NCBI GenBank assembly: GCA_031459235.1
Contig: JAVKIY010000061.1
Span: 1-16,133, forward strand
Origin: Fervidifonticultor_A tertius
Lineage (GTDB): Bacteria; Sysuimicrobiota; Sysuimicrobiia; Sysuimicrobiales; Humicultoraceae
Direction: 5' to 3'
DNA length: 16,133 nucleotides
Below the pieces are notes generated by a model. It did no database searches, was not told the origin of the DNA, and worked only from the letters and a program-made list of their open reading frames with translations. Each line of letters begins with the position of its first letter. Position 1 is the stretch's first letter. Shown here piece by piece: positions 6,559-14,505 of this stretch. The position numbers were made by a program, and so were the translations under genes.

Positions 6559-7223
6559 GCGCCGGCCGCCGCGCGCAGCCTCGCCACCGCGGCCTCGATC
6601 CCCTCCGGGGCCCGGAAGATCGCCGACGCGGCGACGAGCACGTCGGCCCCGGCCGCGACCGCCGCGGGCGCGGTCGCGGGTGAAATGCCGCCATCGACGG
6701 CCACCCACGCGAGGGCGGGGAGCAGCGTGCGCAGGCGGCCGATCTTGGGCAGCACGGAGGCGATGAACGCCTGGCCAGCGTACCCGGGGTTCACGCTCAT
6801 CACCACCGCGCCGTCCGCGACATCCGCGAGCGCGGCAACCGCGTCCGCGGGCGTCCCCGGGTTCAGCGCGACGCCCGCCTGCAGCCCGAGTGCGCGGATC
6901 GCGCCGAGGACCCGGTGGACGTGCACGGCCGCCTCGACGTGCACGGTGATGGTGGACGCGCCCGCGCGGGCGAAGGCCTCGATGTGACGCTCCGGGTGCT
7001 CGACCATCAGGTGCACGTCCAGCGGCAGGGCCGTGGCGCGCCGCAGCGCCTCCACGACGACCGGGCCCATGGTGATCGGGGGGACGAAGTGGCCGTCCAT
7101 CACGTCCACGTGCACGCGGTCGGCGCCGGCGCGCTGCGCGGCGCGCACGGCCTCGCCCAGCGCGGCGAAGTCAGCGCTGAGCACGCTGGCGGCGATGGCG
7201 GCGCGCCCGGGCGCGCCGCTCAC
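6555..7223 (-). CDS. rpe: Ribulose-phosphate 3-epimerase
   Basis: A 222-residue TIM-barrel enzyme that interconverts D-ribulose 5-phosphate and D-xylulose 5-phosphate in the pentose phosphate pathway. Metal-binding residues are visible: H38 and D40 in VHVDVMDGHFVP, H71 in DVHLMV and D177 in VAVDGGI. The opening IAASVLSADF and the phosphate loop MSVNPGYAGQAF are also present. Two common consensus positions differ: the usual VPN is VPP, and GGQKF is AGQAF. The GTG at 7223 overlaps the kinase stop as GTGA and has AGGAG 8 nt upstream. Close linkage of rpe to a PASTA kinase is a conserved arrangement in Bacillota-type genomes. The following deacetylase-family gene overlaps its stop by 4 bp. Confidence 0.95.
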   Translation of the reverse strand: MSGAPGRAAIAASVLSADFAALGEAVRAAQRAGADRVHVDVMDGHFVPPITMGPVVVEALRRATALPLDVHLMVEHPERHIEAFARAGASTITVHVEAAVHVHRVLGAIRALGLQAGVALNPGTPADAVAALADVADGAVVMSVNPGYAGQAFIASVLPKIGRLRTLLPALAWVAVDGGISPATAPAAVAAGADVLVAASAIFRAPEGIEAAVARLRAAAGA

Positions 7224-9184
7224 GGGCGGATCTCCTGGATTAGCCGGTTAGCGATGTAGACCTGGATGATGGTGTAGCCGCGGCTGCCGACGACCTGATC
7301 GACGCGGTCGCCGGGCGCGTGCGGCGCCTGGTAGACCGTCCTCACCCCGGCCTCGTCGATCACGACGATTTTGACCTCCTGCGTCCCGCCCTCGGGGACG
7401 ACCACCTGCACGCGCGTGCGCCGCGCCTGCCCGACCGCCGGCGCGGGCGTCGGGGTAGCTCGCGCGGCGGCGGGCGGGGTCGGCCGTGGGGCGGGTGGCG
7501 ACGGCGGCGTGGCCACGGGCTGCGGCTCGGCCGTGATGACGGGCATCTGCGGCGGCGCGCCCTCCTCGCCCGGCCGCGCGGCCACGCTCAGCGCGATGAT
7601 CACCTGCCCGGGCCGCACGCGCGCACCCGCGGTCGGTGTCTGGTCGAGCACGGTGCCTGGCGCCGCGAACAGGTCGCCGACCACGCGCACGTGGGCCACC
7701 ACCAGACCGCGTTCCTCCAGCACCCGCCGGGCGTCGTCGAGGGATCGGCCGACCAGGTCCGGCATCTCGATCTGCTGCGGACCGCGGCTGACGACGAGCG
7801 TCACCGGTGTGTCCGCCGGAACCTGGGCCCCGGCCGGTGGATCCTGCCGCATCACCACACCGGGCCGCACGATGTCGTCATGGCCGTCCTGCAGGGCGCC
7901 GACCTTGAGCTGCGCGGCGTCGAGCGCGAGCTGGGCGTCCTGGAGCGACCGTTGCACCAGGTTCGGCACCGTGACCATGCGCGCACCCAGGCTGACGGTC
8001 ACGCCGACGCGGCGACCCCGTTTCAACCGCTTGCCGACCGGCTGGTCCTGGGCGAGGACGACGTCCGCCGGCACCCGGGGGTTGTTCACCCGGTCGACCA
8101 CCTCGAGCACCAGACCGGCGGCGCGCGCGCGCGCCTCGGCCTCCGGGAGCGGCTGTCCTACGAGCTCGGGCATCTCGACCTCGGGCACGGTGAGGTAGGC
8201 GTCGACCGAGCGCCAGGCCACCCAGCCCGCGACCGCCACCGCCGCAACCACGATCGCGGCGACGCGGACGAACAGCCGCCGGCGCGCCGGGCCCCGGCCC
8301 TCTTCGGGCAGATCGAACCGCCGCGTGGCGCCCTCGTCCTCCGCGATGACGTCGCGCCACTGTTCCCCCGCGCCGGTCAGGTCGTCTGCCATCTCACGCG
8401 CCGACCGGTAGCGGTCCTCGGGCCGCTTGGCCATGGCCTTGAGGATGATCGCCTCGAGGCGCACGGGGATGTCGGGTTGCAGCGCGCGCGGCCGCGGTGG
8501 AGGCTCGCGCAGGTGCTTGAGGGCGATGGCGATGGGCGACTCCCCGTCGAAGGGGAGCCGGCCGGTCAGCATCTCGTAGAGCACGGCGCCGAGCGCGTAG
8601 ATGTCCGAGGCGCGCCCGACCGACGCCCCGCGGACCTGCTCGGGCGCTAGGTATTGTACCGTACCCAGGACCATGCCGGGCTGCGTGATGGTGGCCGCCG
8701 AGACCGCGCGCGCGATGCCGAAGTCGGCCACCTTGACGGTGCCGTCCGAGGCGATCAGGATGTTCTGCGGCTTGACGTCGCGGTGGACGATGCCCTCGTG
8801 ATGGGCGTAGTCCAGGGCCTGGCAGGCGGCCACGGCGATGCGCTCCGCGTCGTCGGCCGCGAGCCGGCCCACGCGGCGCACGTGGCCCTTCAGGTCGGTG
8901 CCGTCCACGTACTCCATCGCGATGAAGTAGCGGTCGCCGTCGCGGCCACTCTCGTAAACCCGGACGATGTTGGGGTGCTGCAGCGCCTCGGCCGCCCGCG
9001 CCTCGCGCGCGAACCGCTCGACGAACTCCCGGTCGTCGGCGTAGGGCTCCCGCAGCACCTTGAGCGCGACGATGAGCCCGTCGGGCCGGCGCCGGGCCCG
9101 GTAGACCGTGGACATCCCGCCCTCGGCGATGCGGTCGAGAATCTCGTACCGGCCGGCCAGCACCTCGCCCGAGGCTGCGCTCAC
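7220..9184 (-). CDS. prkC: PASTA-domain membrane Ser/Thr protein kinase (PrkC/StkP/PknB type)
   Basis: This 654-residue Hanks-type kinase senses muropeptides or lipid II through outside PASTA domains and phosphorylates cell-wall, division and translation proteins. Visible parts: glycine loop IAEGGMSTVY (19-28), catalytic Lys42 in VALKVL, HRD at 134-136, DFG at 154-156 and APEQ in the activation segment. One transmembrane helix lies at about 304-325. Three PASTA repeats start near 337 (MPELVGQPLPEA), 402 (VPNLVQRSLQDA) and 471 (MPDLVGRSLDDA). A Pro/Ala-rich linker (about 545-585) and a 65-residue C-terminal beta-rich module (from RTRVQVVVPEG) follow. The GTG at 9184 overlaps the rlmN stop as GTGA. 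The PP2C phosphatase gene usually found between rlmN and this kinase is missing, as is rsgA before rpe. Confidence 0.95.
   Translation of the reverse strand: MSAASGEVLAGRYEILDRIAEGGMSTVYRARRRPDGLIVALKVLREPYADDREFVERFAREARAAEALQHPNIVRVYESGRDGDRYFIAMEYVDGTDLKGHVRRVGRLAADDAERIAVAACQALDYAHHEGIVHRDVKPQNILIASDGTVKVADFGIARAVSAATITQPGMVLGTVQYLAPEQVRGASVGRASDIYALGAVLYEMLTGRLPFDGESPIAIALKHLREPPPRPRALQPDIPVRLEAIILKAMAKRPEDRYRSAREMADDLTGAGEQWRDVIAEDEGATRRFDLPEEGRGPARRRLFVRVAAIVVAAVAVAGWVAWRSVDAYLTVPEVEMPELVGQPLPEAEARARAAGLVLEVVDRVNNPRVPADVVLAQDQPVGKRLKRGRRVGVTVSLGARMVTVPNLVQRSLQDAQLALDAAQLKVGALQDGHDDIVRPGVVMRQDPPAGAQVPADTPVTLVVSRGPQQIEMPDLVGRSLDDARRVLEERGLVVAHVRVVGDLFAAPGTVLDQTPTAGARVRPGQVIIALSVAARPGEEGAPPQMPVITAEPQPVATPPSPPAPRPTPPAAARATPTPAPAVGQARRTRVQVVVPEGGTQEVKIVVIDEAGVRTVYQAPHAPGDRVDQVVGSRGYTIIQVYIANRLIQEIRP
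7232..7236 (-). promoter_or_regulatory. Shine-Dalgarno of rpe inside the kinase gene
   Basis: AGGAG on the minus strand lies 8 nt before the rpe GTG, within the last codons of the kinase gene. It supports GTG 7223 and suggests rpe can recruit ribosomes independently, in addition to coupling through the 4-bp overlap. Confidence 0.7.
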
Positions 9185-10221
9185 GCCGGCACCCGCGCGC
9201 CATGCGTGCGCTGGAGCTGCCCGCACGCCGCCTCGATCTCCACGCCGCGGTCGACGCGGATCGTGGCCGGGACGCCGCGCCGCCGCAGCACCGCCGCGAA
9301 CCGGCTGACCGCCTGGGGCGCGGGCCGCCGGTAGGCCATGCCGTAAACCGGGTTCCACGGGATGACGTTCACGTGCGCGCCCAGGCCGGCCAGCAGCGCG
9401 GCCAGCTCGTGCGCTCGCCGCTCGCCGTCGTTGACGCCGGCCATGAGCACGTACTCGAAGGTCACCCGGCGGCCGGTGGCGGCGGCGTAATCGCGCGCCG
9501 CGGCCACCAGCTCGGCGAGCGGCCACCGGCGGTTGACCGGCACGAGCTGCGAGCGCAGGGCGTCGTCGGGCGCGTGCAGTGAGATCGCCAGGGTGAGCTG
9601 GAGGCCCTCGGCCGCGAGCCGGCGGATCTGTGGCACCAGCCCGACCGTCGAGATCGTGAGGCGGCGCATGGCGATGTGCGGCCCGTAGGGCGCGTTGAGC
9701 AGGCGCACCGCGCGCAGCGTCGCCTCGTAGTTCGCGAGCGGCTCGCCCATGCCCATGAACACCACGTGGGTCACCCGCTCGCCGGTCAGCTCCCGCATGA
9801 GCAGTACCTGGTCGACGATCTCCCCGGCGGAGAGATTGCGCGCGAGCCCGGCGAGCGCGGTCGCGCAGAACGTGCAGCCCATGCCGCAGCCGACCTGCGT
9901 GGACACGCAGACCGTACGGCGGCCGTCGTCGTAGCGCATCAGCACGGTCTCGACCGTGAGCCCGTCTCGCAGCGCCAGCAGGGCCTTGGTCGTCAGGTCC
10001 CCGGCGGCGTCGACGCGGCGCACCAGCCGCAGGCGGCCGATGTGCGCGTCGGTGGCCAGGCGCGCCCGCAGGCCCTCGGGCAGATCGGTCATCACCTCGA
10101 AGCCGATCGCGCGCCGGTCGTAGACCCACCTGGCCAGCTGGCGGCCGCGATAGCGCGGCTCCCCCAGACCGGCGGCCAGGGCCTCGAGCTCTTGCAGGGT
10201 CAGTCCGACCAGGTCTCGCAT
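9181..10221 (-). CDS. rlmN: Dual-specificity 23S rRNA (m2A2503)/tRNA (m2A37) methyltransferase RlmN
   Basis: This 346-residue radical SAM enzyme methylates C2 of A2503 in 23S rRNA and A37 of some tRNAs. The [4Fe-4S] motif CX3CX2C is seen as C112, C116 and C119 (GCGMGCTFCATA). The two cysteines needed for the methyl-transfer mechanism are present: C105 in TVCVSTQVGC and the methyl-carrying C333 in EIEAACGQL. GMGEPLANYEA and ISTVGLVPQIRRLA are also typical. The length matches the family. The ATG at 10221 begins the N-terminal helical domain, and a TATAAT element sits 26 nt upstream. The gene heads the four-gene operon, and its stop overlaps the kinase start as GTGA. The linked tRNA-Pro has G37, so it is not a likely RlmN tRNA substrate. 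Confidence 0.97.
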   Translation of the reverse strand: MRDLVGLTLQELEALAAGLGEPRYRGRQLARWVYDRRAIGFEVMTDLPEGLRARLATDAHIGRLRLVRRVDAAGDLTTKALLALRDGLTVETVLMRYDDGRRTVCVSTQVGCGMGCTFCATALAGLARNLSAGEIVDQVLLMRELTGERVTHVVFMGMGEPLANYEATLRAVRLLNAPYGPHIAMRRLTISTVGLVPQIRRLAAEGLQLTLAISLHAPDDALRSQLVPVNRRWPLAELVAAARDYAAATGRRVTFEYVLMAGVNDGERRAHELAALLAGLGAHVNVIPWNPVYGMAYRRPAPQAVSRFAAVLRRRGVPATIRVDRGVEIEAACGQLQRTHGARVPA

Positions 10222-10247
10222 CGCAGCATCCGCCCGACAACGCCCTG

Positions 10248-10253
10248 ATTATA
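10248..10253 (-). promoter_or_regulatory. Candidate -10 box of the rlmN-kinase-rpe operon
   Basis: A perfect TATAAT on the minus strand lies in the 102-bp divergent gap between rlmN and the sensor kinase, 26 nt before the rlmN ATG. It stands out in such GC-rich sequence. No good -35 (TTGACA-like) is visible 16-18 bp upstream, so it may rely on an activator or an upstream contact. Confidence 0.5.
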
Positions 10254-10323
10254 GCGCCTGTCCCGAGGCCGGCGGGAATGGGCATGAGGACATCAGGGCC
10301 GTACCGCCACCAGGTTCCCGGGG

Positions 10324-13134
10324 ATGACCATGCGCCACCGAACGACGAGCCTGCGCGTCGCGCTCGCCCTCCTCATCCTTCTGGTCGTGCTGCCACTGCT
10401 GGCGATCCAGGCGTACACGAACGTCCGCGAGCGCCTGCACGCCATCGAGGACGCGCGCGAGCGCGTGGAACGGCTGGTGGTCCTCGTGGCGGCGAACCAG
10501 CGACGCCTGACCGAGGGGACGGCCCACCTGCTGCCGCTCCTGGCGAGAGCCCCGGAGCTGCTGGTCACCGATGGCCGCACCTGCGATACCTACCTGGCGT
10601 CGCTGCTCGCACGGTACCCCTGGTACGCGAACTTCGGGGTGGCCGACCTGCGCGGCCGCGTGGTGTGCAGCGCGCTGGCCTTCGACGGCGAGGTCACCGT
10701 CGCCGACCGCCCCTACTTCCGGCGCGCGCTCGAGCGCGACGACGTAGCCGCGGGGGGCTACCAGATCGGGCGGATCACCGGACGGCCGACGCTGAACTAT
10801 GGCTACCCGCTGCGCGATCACGCCGGGGAGGTGCGCGGCGTCCTCTTCGCGGCGGTAGACCTGGTCTGGCTCAACCAGATCATGCTGGAGGAGAGCGGCC
10901 TGCCGCGCGGCGCAACCTACACCGTTTTCGACGAGTCGGGCAAGATCCTAGCCCGCTACCCCGACCCGGCGATGTGGATGGGGCAAAGCGTCGCCACCAC
11001 GCAACTCATCCGCGCAGTGCTGGGCGTTGGGACCTCGGGCACGGTGGTGGCCACCGGGGTGGACGGCGTCCGGCGCTTCTACGCGTTCGCGCCGTTGCAC
11101 GCGGCCGAGTTCGCGGGCCGCACGTTCGTGACGGTCGGGATTCCCGAGACCGCGGTCTACGCCGAGGCGAACCGGGCGCTGGCGGCTAACATCGTCGCCT
11201 GGGGAGCGGTGGCGATCGCGGCGGTCGTCCTGGTGAGCGCGCTCATCGACCGGCGCGTAATCCGGCCGGTGGCCGCGCTCGTGGCGGCCAGCGAGCGCCT
11301 CCGCGCCGGCGATCTGAGCGCGCGGGTGGACCCGGCCGCGGTCCGCGGCGACGAACTCGGCCGCCTGGCCGAAGCGTTCGACGAGATGGCGGGCGCGCTC
11401 GAGCAGCGGCGTAGTGAGGACGCGCTCAAGACCGGCCGCCTCCAGGCGCTGTGGGAGATCAGCCAGGCGATCTCGACGGCGCAGTCCACGACCGAGATCG
11501 GCGCCGGGGCGCTCCGTCACATCCGCCGGATGCTGCCGGTGGCGAGGGCCACGATCGCGCTCTTCGACCACGAGGCGCAGACGAGCCAGGTCCTCTGGGT
11601 GGAGCCGGCCCGGCCCGGCGTCCTGCAGGCGGGCGGTGGGGTGCCGTTCGAGACCCTTCGGGCCGCCTCGCCCCGACTCATCGACCTCCGGCCGGGCGAG
11701 CCGCGCCGCTTCGACCTGGCGGAGCTGCCCGACGTCCCGTTCCTTCGCGACGCGCGCGAGGCCGGGCTAGGCGTCTTTCATGTGATCCCGCTCGCCGTCG
11801 AGGAGAACGTCATGGGGTCCCTGAGCCTGTGGGAGGCCGGCGATCGCCTCGCGCCCGAACACGTCCACATCGCGCAGGAGGTGGCCAACCTGCTCGCGGT
11901 GGGCATCCAGCAGGCGCGCCTGCGCGACGCGCTCCGCCGGTACGCGGAAGAGCTGGAACACCGCGTGGCCGAGCGCACCGAGCAGCTCCAGGTCGCGCGC
12001 CGCGAGGCGGAGCGCGCCAACCGCGCCAAGAGCGAGTTCCTCTCGCGCATGAGCCACGAGCTGCGCACGCCGCTGAACGCCATCATGGGGTTCGGCCAGC
12101 TCCTCGAGATGGACGAGGCGACCGCCGGCCAGCGCGACCAGATCCGTCAGATCGTGAAGGCGGGCCGCCACCTGCTCGATCTCATCAACGAGGTGCTGGA
12201 CATCGCGCGCATCGAGGCCGGGACGATCGCGCTGTCGCCCGAGGTGATCGTAGTCCGCGACGCAGTCGCCGAGGCCGTCGAGCTCATCCGACCGATCGCC
12301 GACGAGTGGAAGGTCACGGTCGGGGAGGTCGCGCCGCAGGGGCGGGACCTCATGGTGCTGGCCGACCGCCAGCGACTCAAGCAGGTGCTCCTCAACCTGC
12401 TCTCCAACGCGGTGAAGTACAACCGCCGCGGCGGGCGGGTGGACGTGCTGTGCGAGCGGCCGGGGGCCCGCCGCGTGCGGATCGGCGTGCGCGACAGCGG
12501 TCCTGGGATCGCCCCCGAGTTGCTCGACCGGCTGTTCGTGCCGTTCGACCGCATCGGGGCCGAGCGTACCCACGTCGAGGGCACCGGGCTCGGCCTGGCC
12601 CTCTCGCGCCGCCTGGCCGAGGCGATGGGGGGCACCATCAGTGTCCAGAGCGCCGTCGGGGCGGGCAGCACGTTCTGGGTGGAGCTCCCGGAGGCGGCCA
12701 CGCCTCCGACGCTCGCGGTCAAATCCGCGCAGCCCGCCGTCGCGGCCGCGGGCGCGGACGGCCGCCGCCGGACCATCCTGTATGTCGAGGACAACCTCTC
12801 CAACCTGCAGCTCGTGGAGGCCATCGTCGCGCACCGCCCCGGCGTCCGGTTGCTCACCGCGATCCAGGGCCAAATCGGCCTCGACCTGGCGCTCGAGCAC
12901 CGGCCCGACGCGATCTTCCTCGACCTGCACCTCCCCGACATTCCCGGGGTCGAGGTGCTCGGGCGCCTGCGCGCCGAGCCGACCCTTCGCCAAACCCCGG
13001 TGATCGTGCTCACGGCCGACGCGACCGCGGGCCTGGCCGAGCGGCTCCTGCGGGCGGGCGCCACGGCCTGCATGTCCAAGCCCATCGACGTCCCGCAGTT
13101 CCTCGAGGCGCTCGACGCGGCGCTGGCGGGCTAG
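10324..13134 (+). CDS. Membrane-bound hybrid sensor histidine kinase (Cache-HAMP-GAF-HisKA-HATPase-REC)
   Basis: This 936-residue protein has TM helix 1 at about 9-29, a periplasmic/extracellular Cache-type sensor (about 35-288, with VADRPYFRRAL and GYQIGRITGRPTLNYGYPL), TM helix 2 at about 289-311 and HAMP to about 362. A GAF-like domain (about 375-530) and a short coiled coil follow. HisKA has phospho-acceptor His578 in SRMSHELRTPLNAI. HATPase_c has the N box NLLSNAVKYN, DSGPGI and GTGLGLALSRRL. The C-terminal receiver has phospho-acceptor Asp867 (FLDLHLPDI), acidic pocket YVEDN, Thr in VIVLTADA and Lys in CMSKPID. All catalytic positions are intact. The ligand is unknown; Cache domains often bind small carboxylates or amino acids. 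The ATG at 10324 is preferred over 10330 because CAGG lies 9 nt upstream. It is the only plus-strand gene, with no adjacent response regulator or Hpt, and it ends 9 bp from the rsmB stop. Confidence 0.95.
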   Translation: MTMRHRTTSLRVALALLILLVVLPLLAIQAYTNVRERLHAIEDARERVERLVVLVAANQRRLTEGTAHLLPLLARAPELLVTDGRTCDTYLASLLARYPWYANFGVADLRGRVVCSALAFDGEVTVADRPYFRRALERDDVAAGGYQIGRITGRPTLNYGYPLRDHAGEVRGVLFAAVDLVWLNQIMLEESGLPRGATYTVFDESGKILARYPDPAMWMGQSVATTQLIRAVLGVGTSGTVVATGVDGVRRFYAFAPLHAAEFAGRTFVTVGIPETAVYAEANRALAANIVAWGAVAIAAVVLVSALIDRRVIRPVAALVAASERLRAGDLSARVDPAAVRGDELGRLAEAFDEMAGALEQRRSEDALKTGRLQALWEISQAISTAQSTTEIGAGALRHIRRMLPVARATIALFDHEAQTSQVLWVEPARPGVLQAGGGVPFETLRAASPRLIDLRPGEPRRFDLAELPDVPFLRDAREAGLGVFHVIPLAVEENVMGSLSLWEAGDRLAPEHVHIAQEVANLLAVGIQQARLRDALRRYAEELEHRVAERTEQLQVARREAERANRAKSEFLSRMSHELRTPLNAIMGFGQLLEMDEATAGQRDQIRQIVKAGRHLLDLINEVLDIARIEAGTIALSPEVIVVRDAVAEAVELIRPIADEWKVTVGEVAPQGRDLMVLADRQRLKQVLLNLLSNAVKYNRRGGRVDVLCERPGARRVRIGVRDSGPGIAPELLDRLFVPFDRIGAERTHVEGTGLGLALSRRLAEAMGGTISVQSAVGAGSTFWVELPEAATPPTLAVKSAQPAVAAAGADGRRRTILYVEDNLSNLQLVEAIVAHRPGVRLLTAIQGQIGLDLALEHRPDAIFLDLHLPDIPGVEVLGRLRAEPTLRQTPVIVLTADATAGLAERLLRAGATACMSKPIDVPQFLEALDAALAG

Positions 13135-13143
13135 CCGTTCCCT

Positions 13144-14505
13144 TCAGCCGCGGCGCAGGCGCGCCAGGTAGAACCCGTCGGTGTCGTGTCGGTGGGGCAG
13201 CAGCCAGGCCTCGCCCGGTCGGTCGCCGGTGATGGAACTTCCATCCAGGTCACGCGGACACCCCTGGGGCAACGGATCGCGCGTGAAGGCGGGGTGTGCC
13301 GCCAGGAAGGCGTCCACCACCTCGGGCCCCTCCTCGGGCTCGAGGCTGCACACGCTGTAGACCAGGACGCCACCGGGCCGCACGGCCCCCGCCGCCCCGG
13401 CCAGGATCGCGGCCTGCCCGGCGGCGTGGCGGGCGAGGTCGGCCTCCTCCGCGCGCCAGCGGATCTCCGGCCGCCGGCGGACCGTACCCAGCCCGGAGCA
13501 GGGGGCGTCCACCAGCACCGCGTCCGCGGCATCCGGCCACCGCGCGCCGAGCTCGCGCGCATCGAGGTGGTGCGCCTCCAGGCAGCTCACCCCGAGCGCC
13601 GCCGCGCGGTGGGCGAGGGCCTGCAGCTTGCGCGGGTGTGCGTCGCAGACGAACAGGCGACCCCGGTCGTCCATCAGGGCCGCCAGGTGCGTGGCCTTGC
13701 CGCCGGGCGCGGCGCACGCGTCGATCACCACCCCGCCTGGCGGCGGCGCGACCGCGCGGGCCACGAGCATGGCGGCTTCGTCCTGCACGACGGCCAGCCC
13801 ATCGTCGATGACCGGCAGGCGGTCGGTAAGAGAACCGGTCACGCGCACGGACTCAGGGAGCCGGCCCGCGCAAGCCTCGACGCCCCGCGCCCGCAGCGCG
13901 GCCAGCACCTCGTCGCGCGACGCGCGCAGGGTGTTGACGCGCAGCGTGGAGGGCGCTGGCCGGTTGTTGGCCGCGACGAGCGCCTCGGCCTCGCCCGCGC
14001 CCCAGCGCGCGGCCCACCGCGCCAGCAGCCAGCGCGGGTGCGAGTGCTGCACCGCCAGGAACCCGAGCGGATCCGTTGCGCGGTCGGGCGGGGCCGGCGG
14101 CCCCTCCGCGGCGAGCCGCCGCAGGACCGCGTTGACCAGCCGGGCAGTCCCGGCGTGCCCGTGCCGGCGCGCCAGCTCGACCGACGCGGACACCGCCACC
14201 GCCGCGGGAATGCGCTCGAGCACCAACAGCTGCGCCGCGCCCATGCGCAGGATGGTGCGGATCGCCGCTGGCAGGTCGCCGAGCGGCCGCGCGAGCAGCG
14301 GCGCGAGCGCGTGGTCCAGGCGGGCGCGGTGCCGCAGCACCCCGAAGACGATGGCCGTGGCGAGCGCCCGGTCAGCGGAGGCCAGCCGCGAGCGCTCGAG
14401 GGTGTGGAAGAGCAGGACCGAGACAAACGCGTCGGCCGCCTCCGCGCGCGCAAGCACGGCGAAGGCGGCCTCGCGAGCGGTCGTCGGGGACCGCCTACTC
14501 CTCAC
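13144..14505 (-). CDS. rsmB: 16S rRNA (cytosine-967 C5) methyltransferase RsmB
   Basis: This 453-residue protein has an N-terminal NusB-like RNA-binding domain (about 8-135) followed by a SAM-dependent m5C methyltransferase. Motifs: the SAM-binding loop DACAAPGGKATHLA (262-275), VLVDAPCSGLGT with C336, and YSVCSLEPEEG with the catalytic C386. Both cysteines of the m5C mechanism are present. It methylates C967 of 16S rRNA, in the cytosol. The GTG at 14505 overlaps the metallopeptidase stop by 11 bp. No Shine-Dalgarno is obvious, which suggests coupling. A start further in would cut the NusB-like domain. It ends tail to tail with the plus-strand sensor kinase 9 bp away. In related genomes rlmN would follow directly. 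Confidence 0.95.
   Translation of the reverse strand: MRSRRSPTTAREAAFAVLARAEAADAFVSVLLFHTLERSRLASADRALATAIVFGVLRHRARLDHALAPLLARPLGDLPAAIRTILRMGAAQLLVLERIPAAVAVSASVELARRHGHAGTARLVNAVLRRLAAEGPPAPPDRATDPLGFLAVQHSHPRWLLARWAARWGAGEAEALVAANNRPAPSTLRVNTLRASRDEVLAALRARGVEACAGRLPESVRVTGSLTDRLPVIDDGLAVVQDEAAMLVARAVAPPPGGVVIDACAAPGGKATHLAALMDDRGRLFVCDAHPRKLQALAHRAAALGVSCLEAHHLDARELGARWPDAADAVLVDAPCSGLGTVRRRPEIRWRAEEADLARHAAGQAAILAGAAGAVRPGGVLVYSVCSLEPEEGPEVVDAFLAAHPAFTRDPLPQGCPRDLDGSSITGDRPGEAWLLPHRHDTDGFYLARLRRG

Noticed and set aside
7319..8650. 443-residue plus-strand open frame opposite the PASTA kinase
   Set aside because: It is an antisense shadow of the conserved kinase and PASTA codons. It has no recognisable motif and no good ribosome binding site.
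9185..10285. N-terminal extension of the kinase frame up to an ATG at 10285
   Set aside because: That part lies in an alternate frame of rlmN and is Arg-rich with no domain. The GTG at 9184 starts immediately before the kinase fold and overlaps the rlmN stop in the GTGA form.
10222..10323. Plus-strand promoter for the histidine kinase in the divergent gap
   Set aside because: TATAGC at 10250-10255 has only a CCGACA 10 bp upstream, which is too close for a -35/-10 pair. No other pair is convincing.
11451..13232. 593-residue plus-strand frame overlapping the histidine kinase
   Set aside because: It is the +2 shadow of the histidine kinase gene, with Arg/Pro/Gly-rich sequence and no motif.
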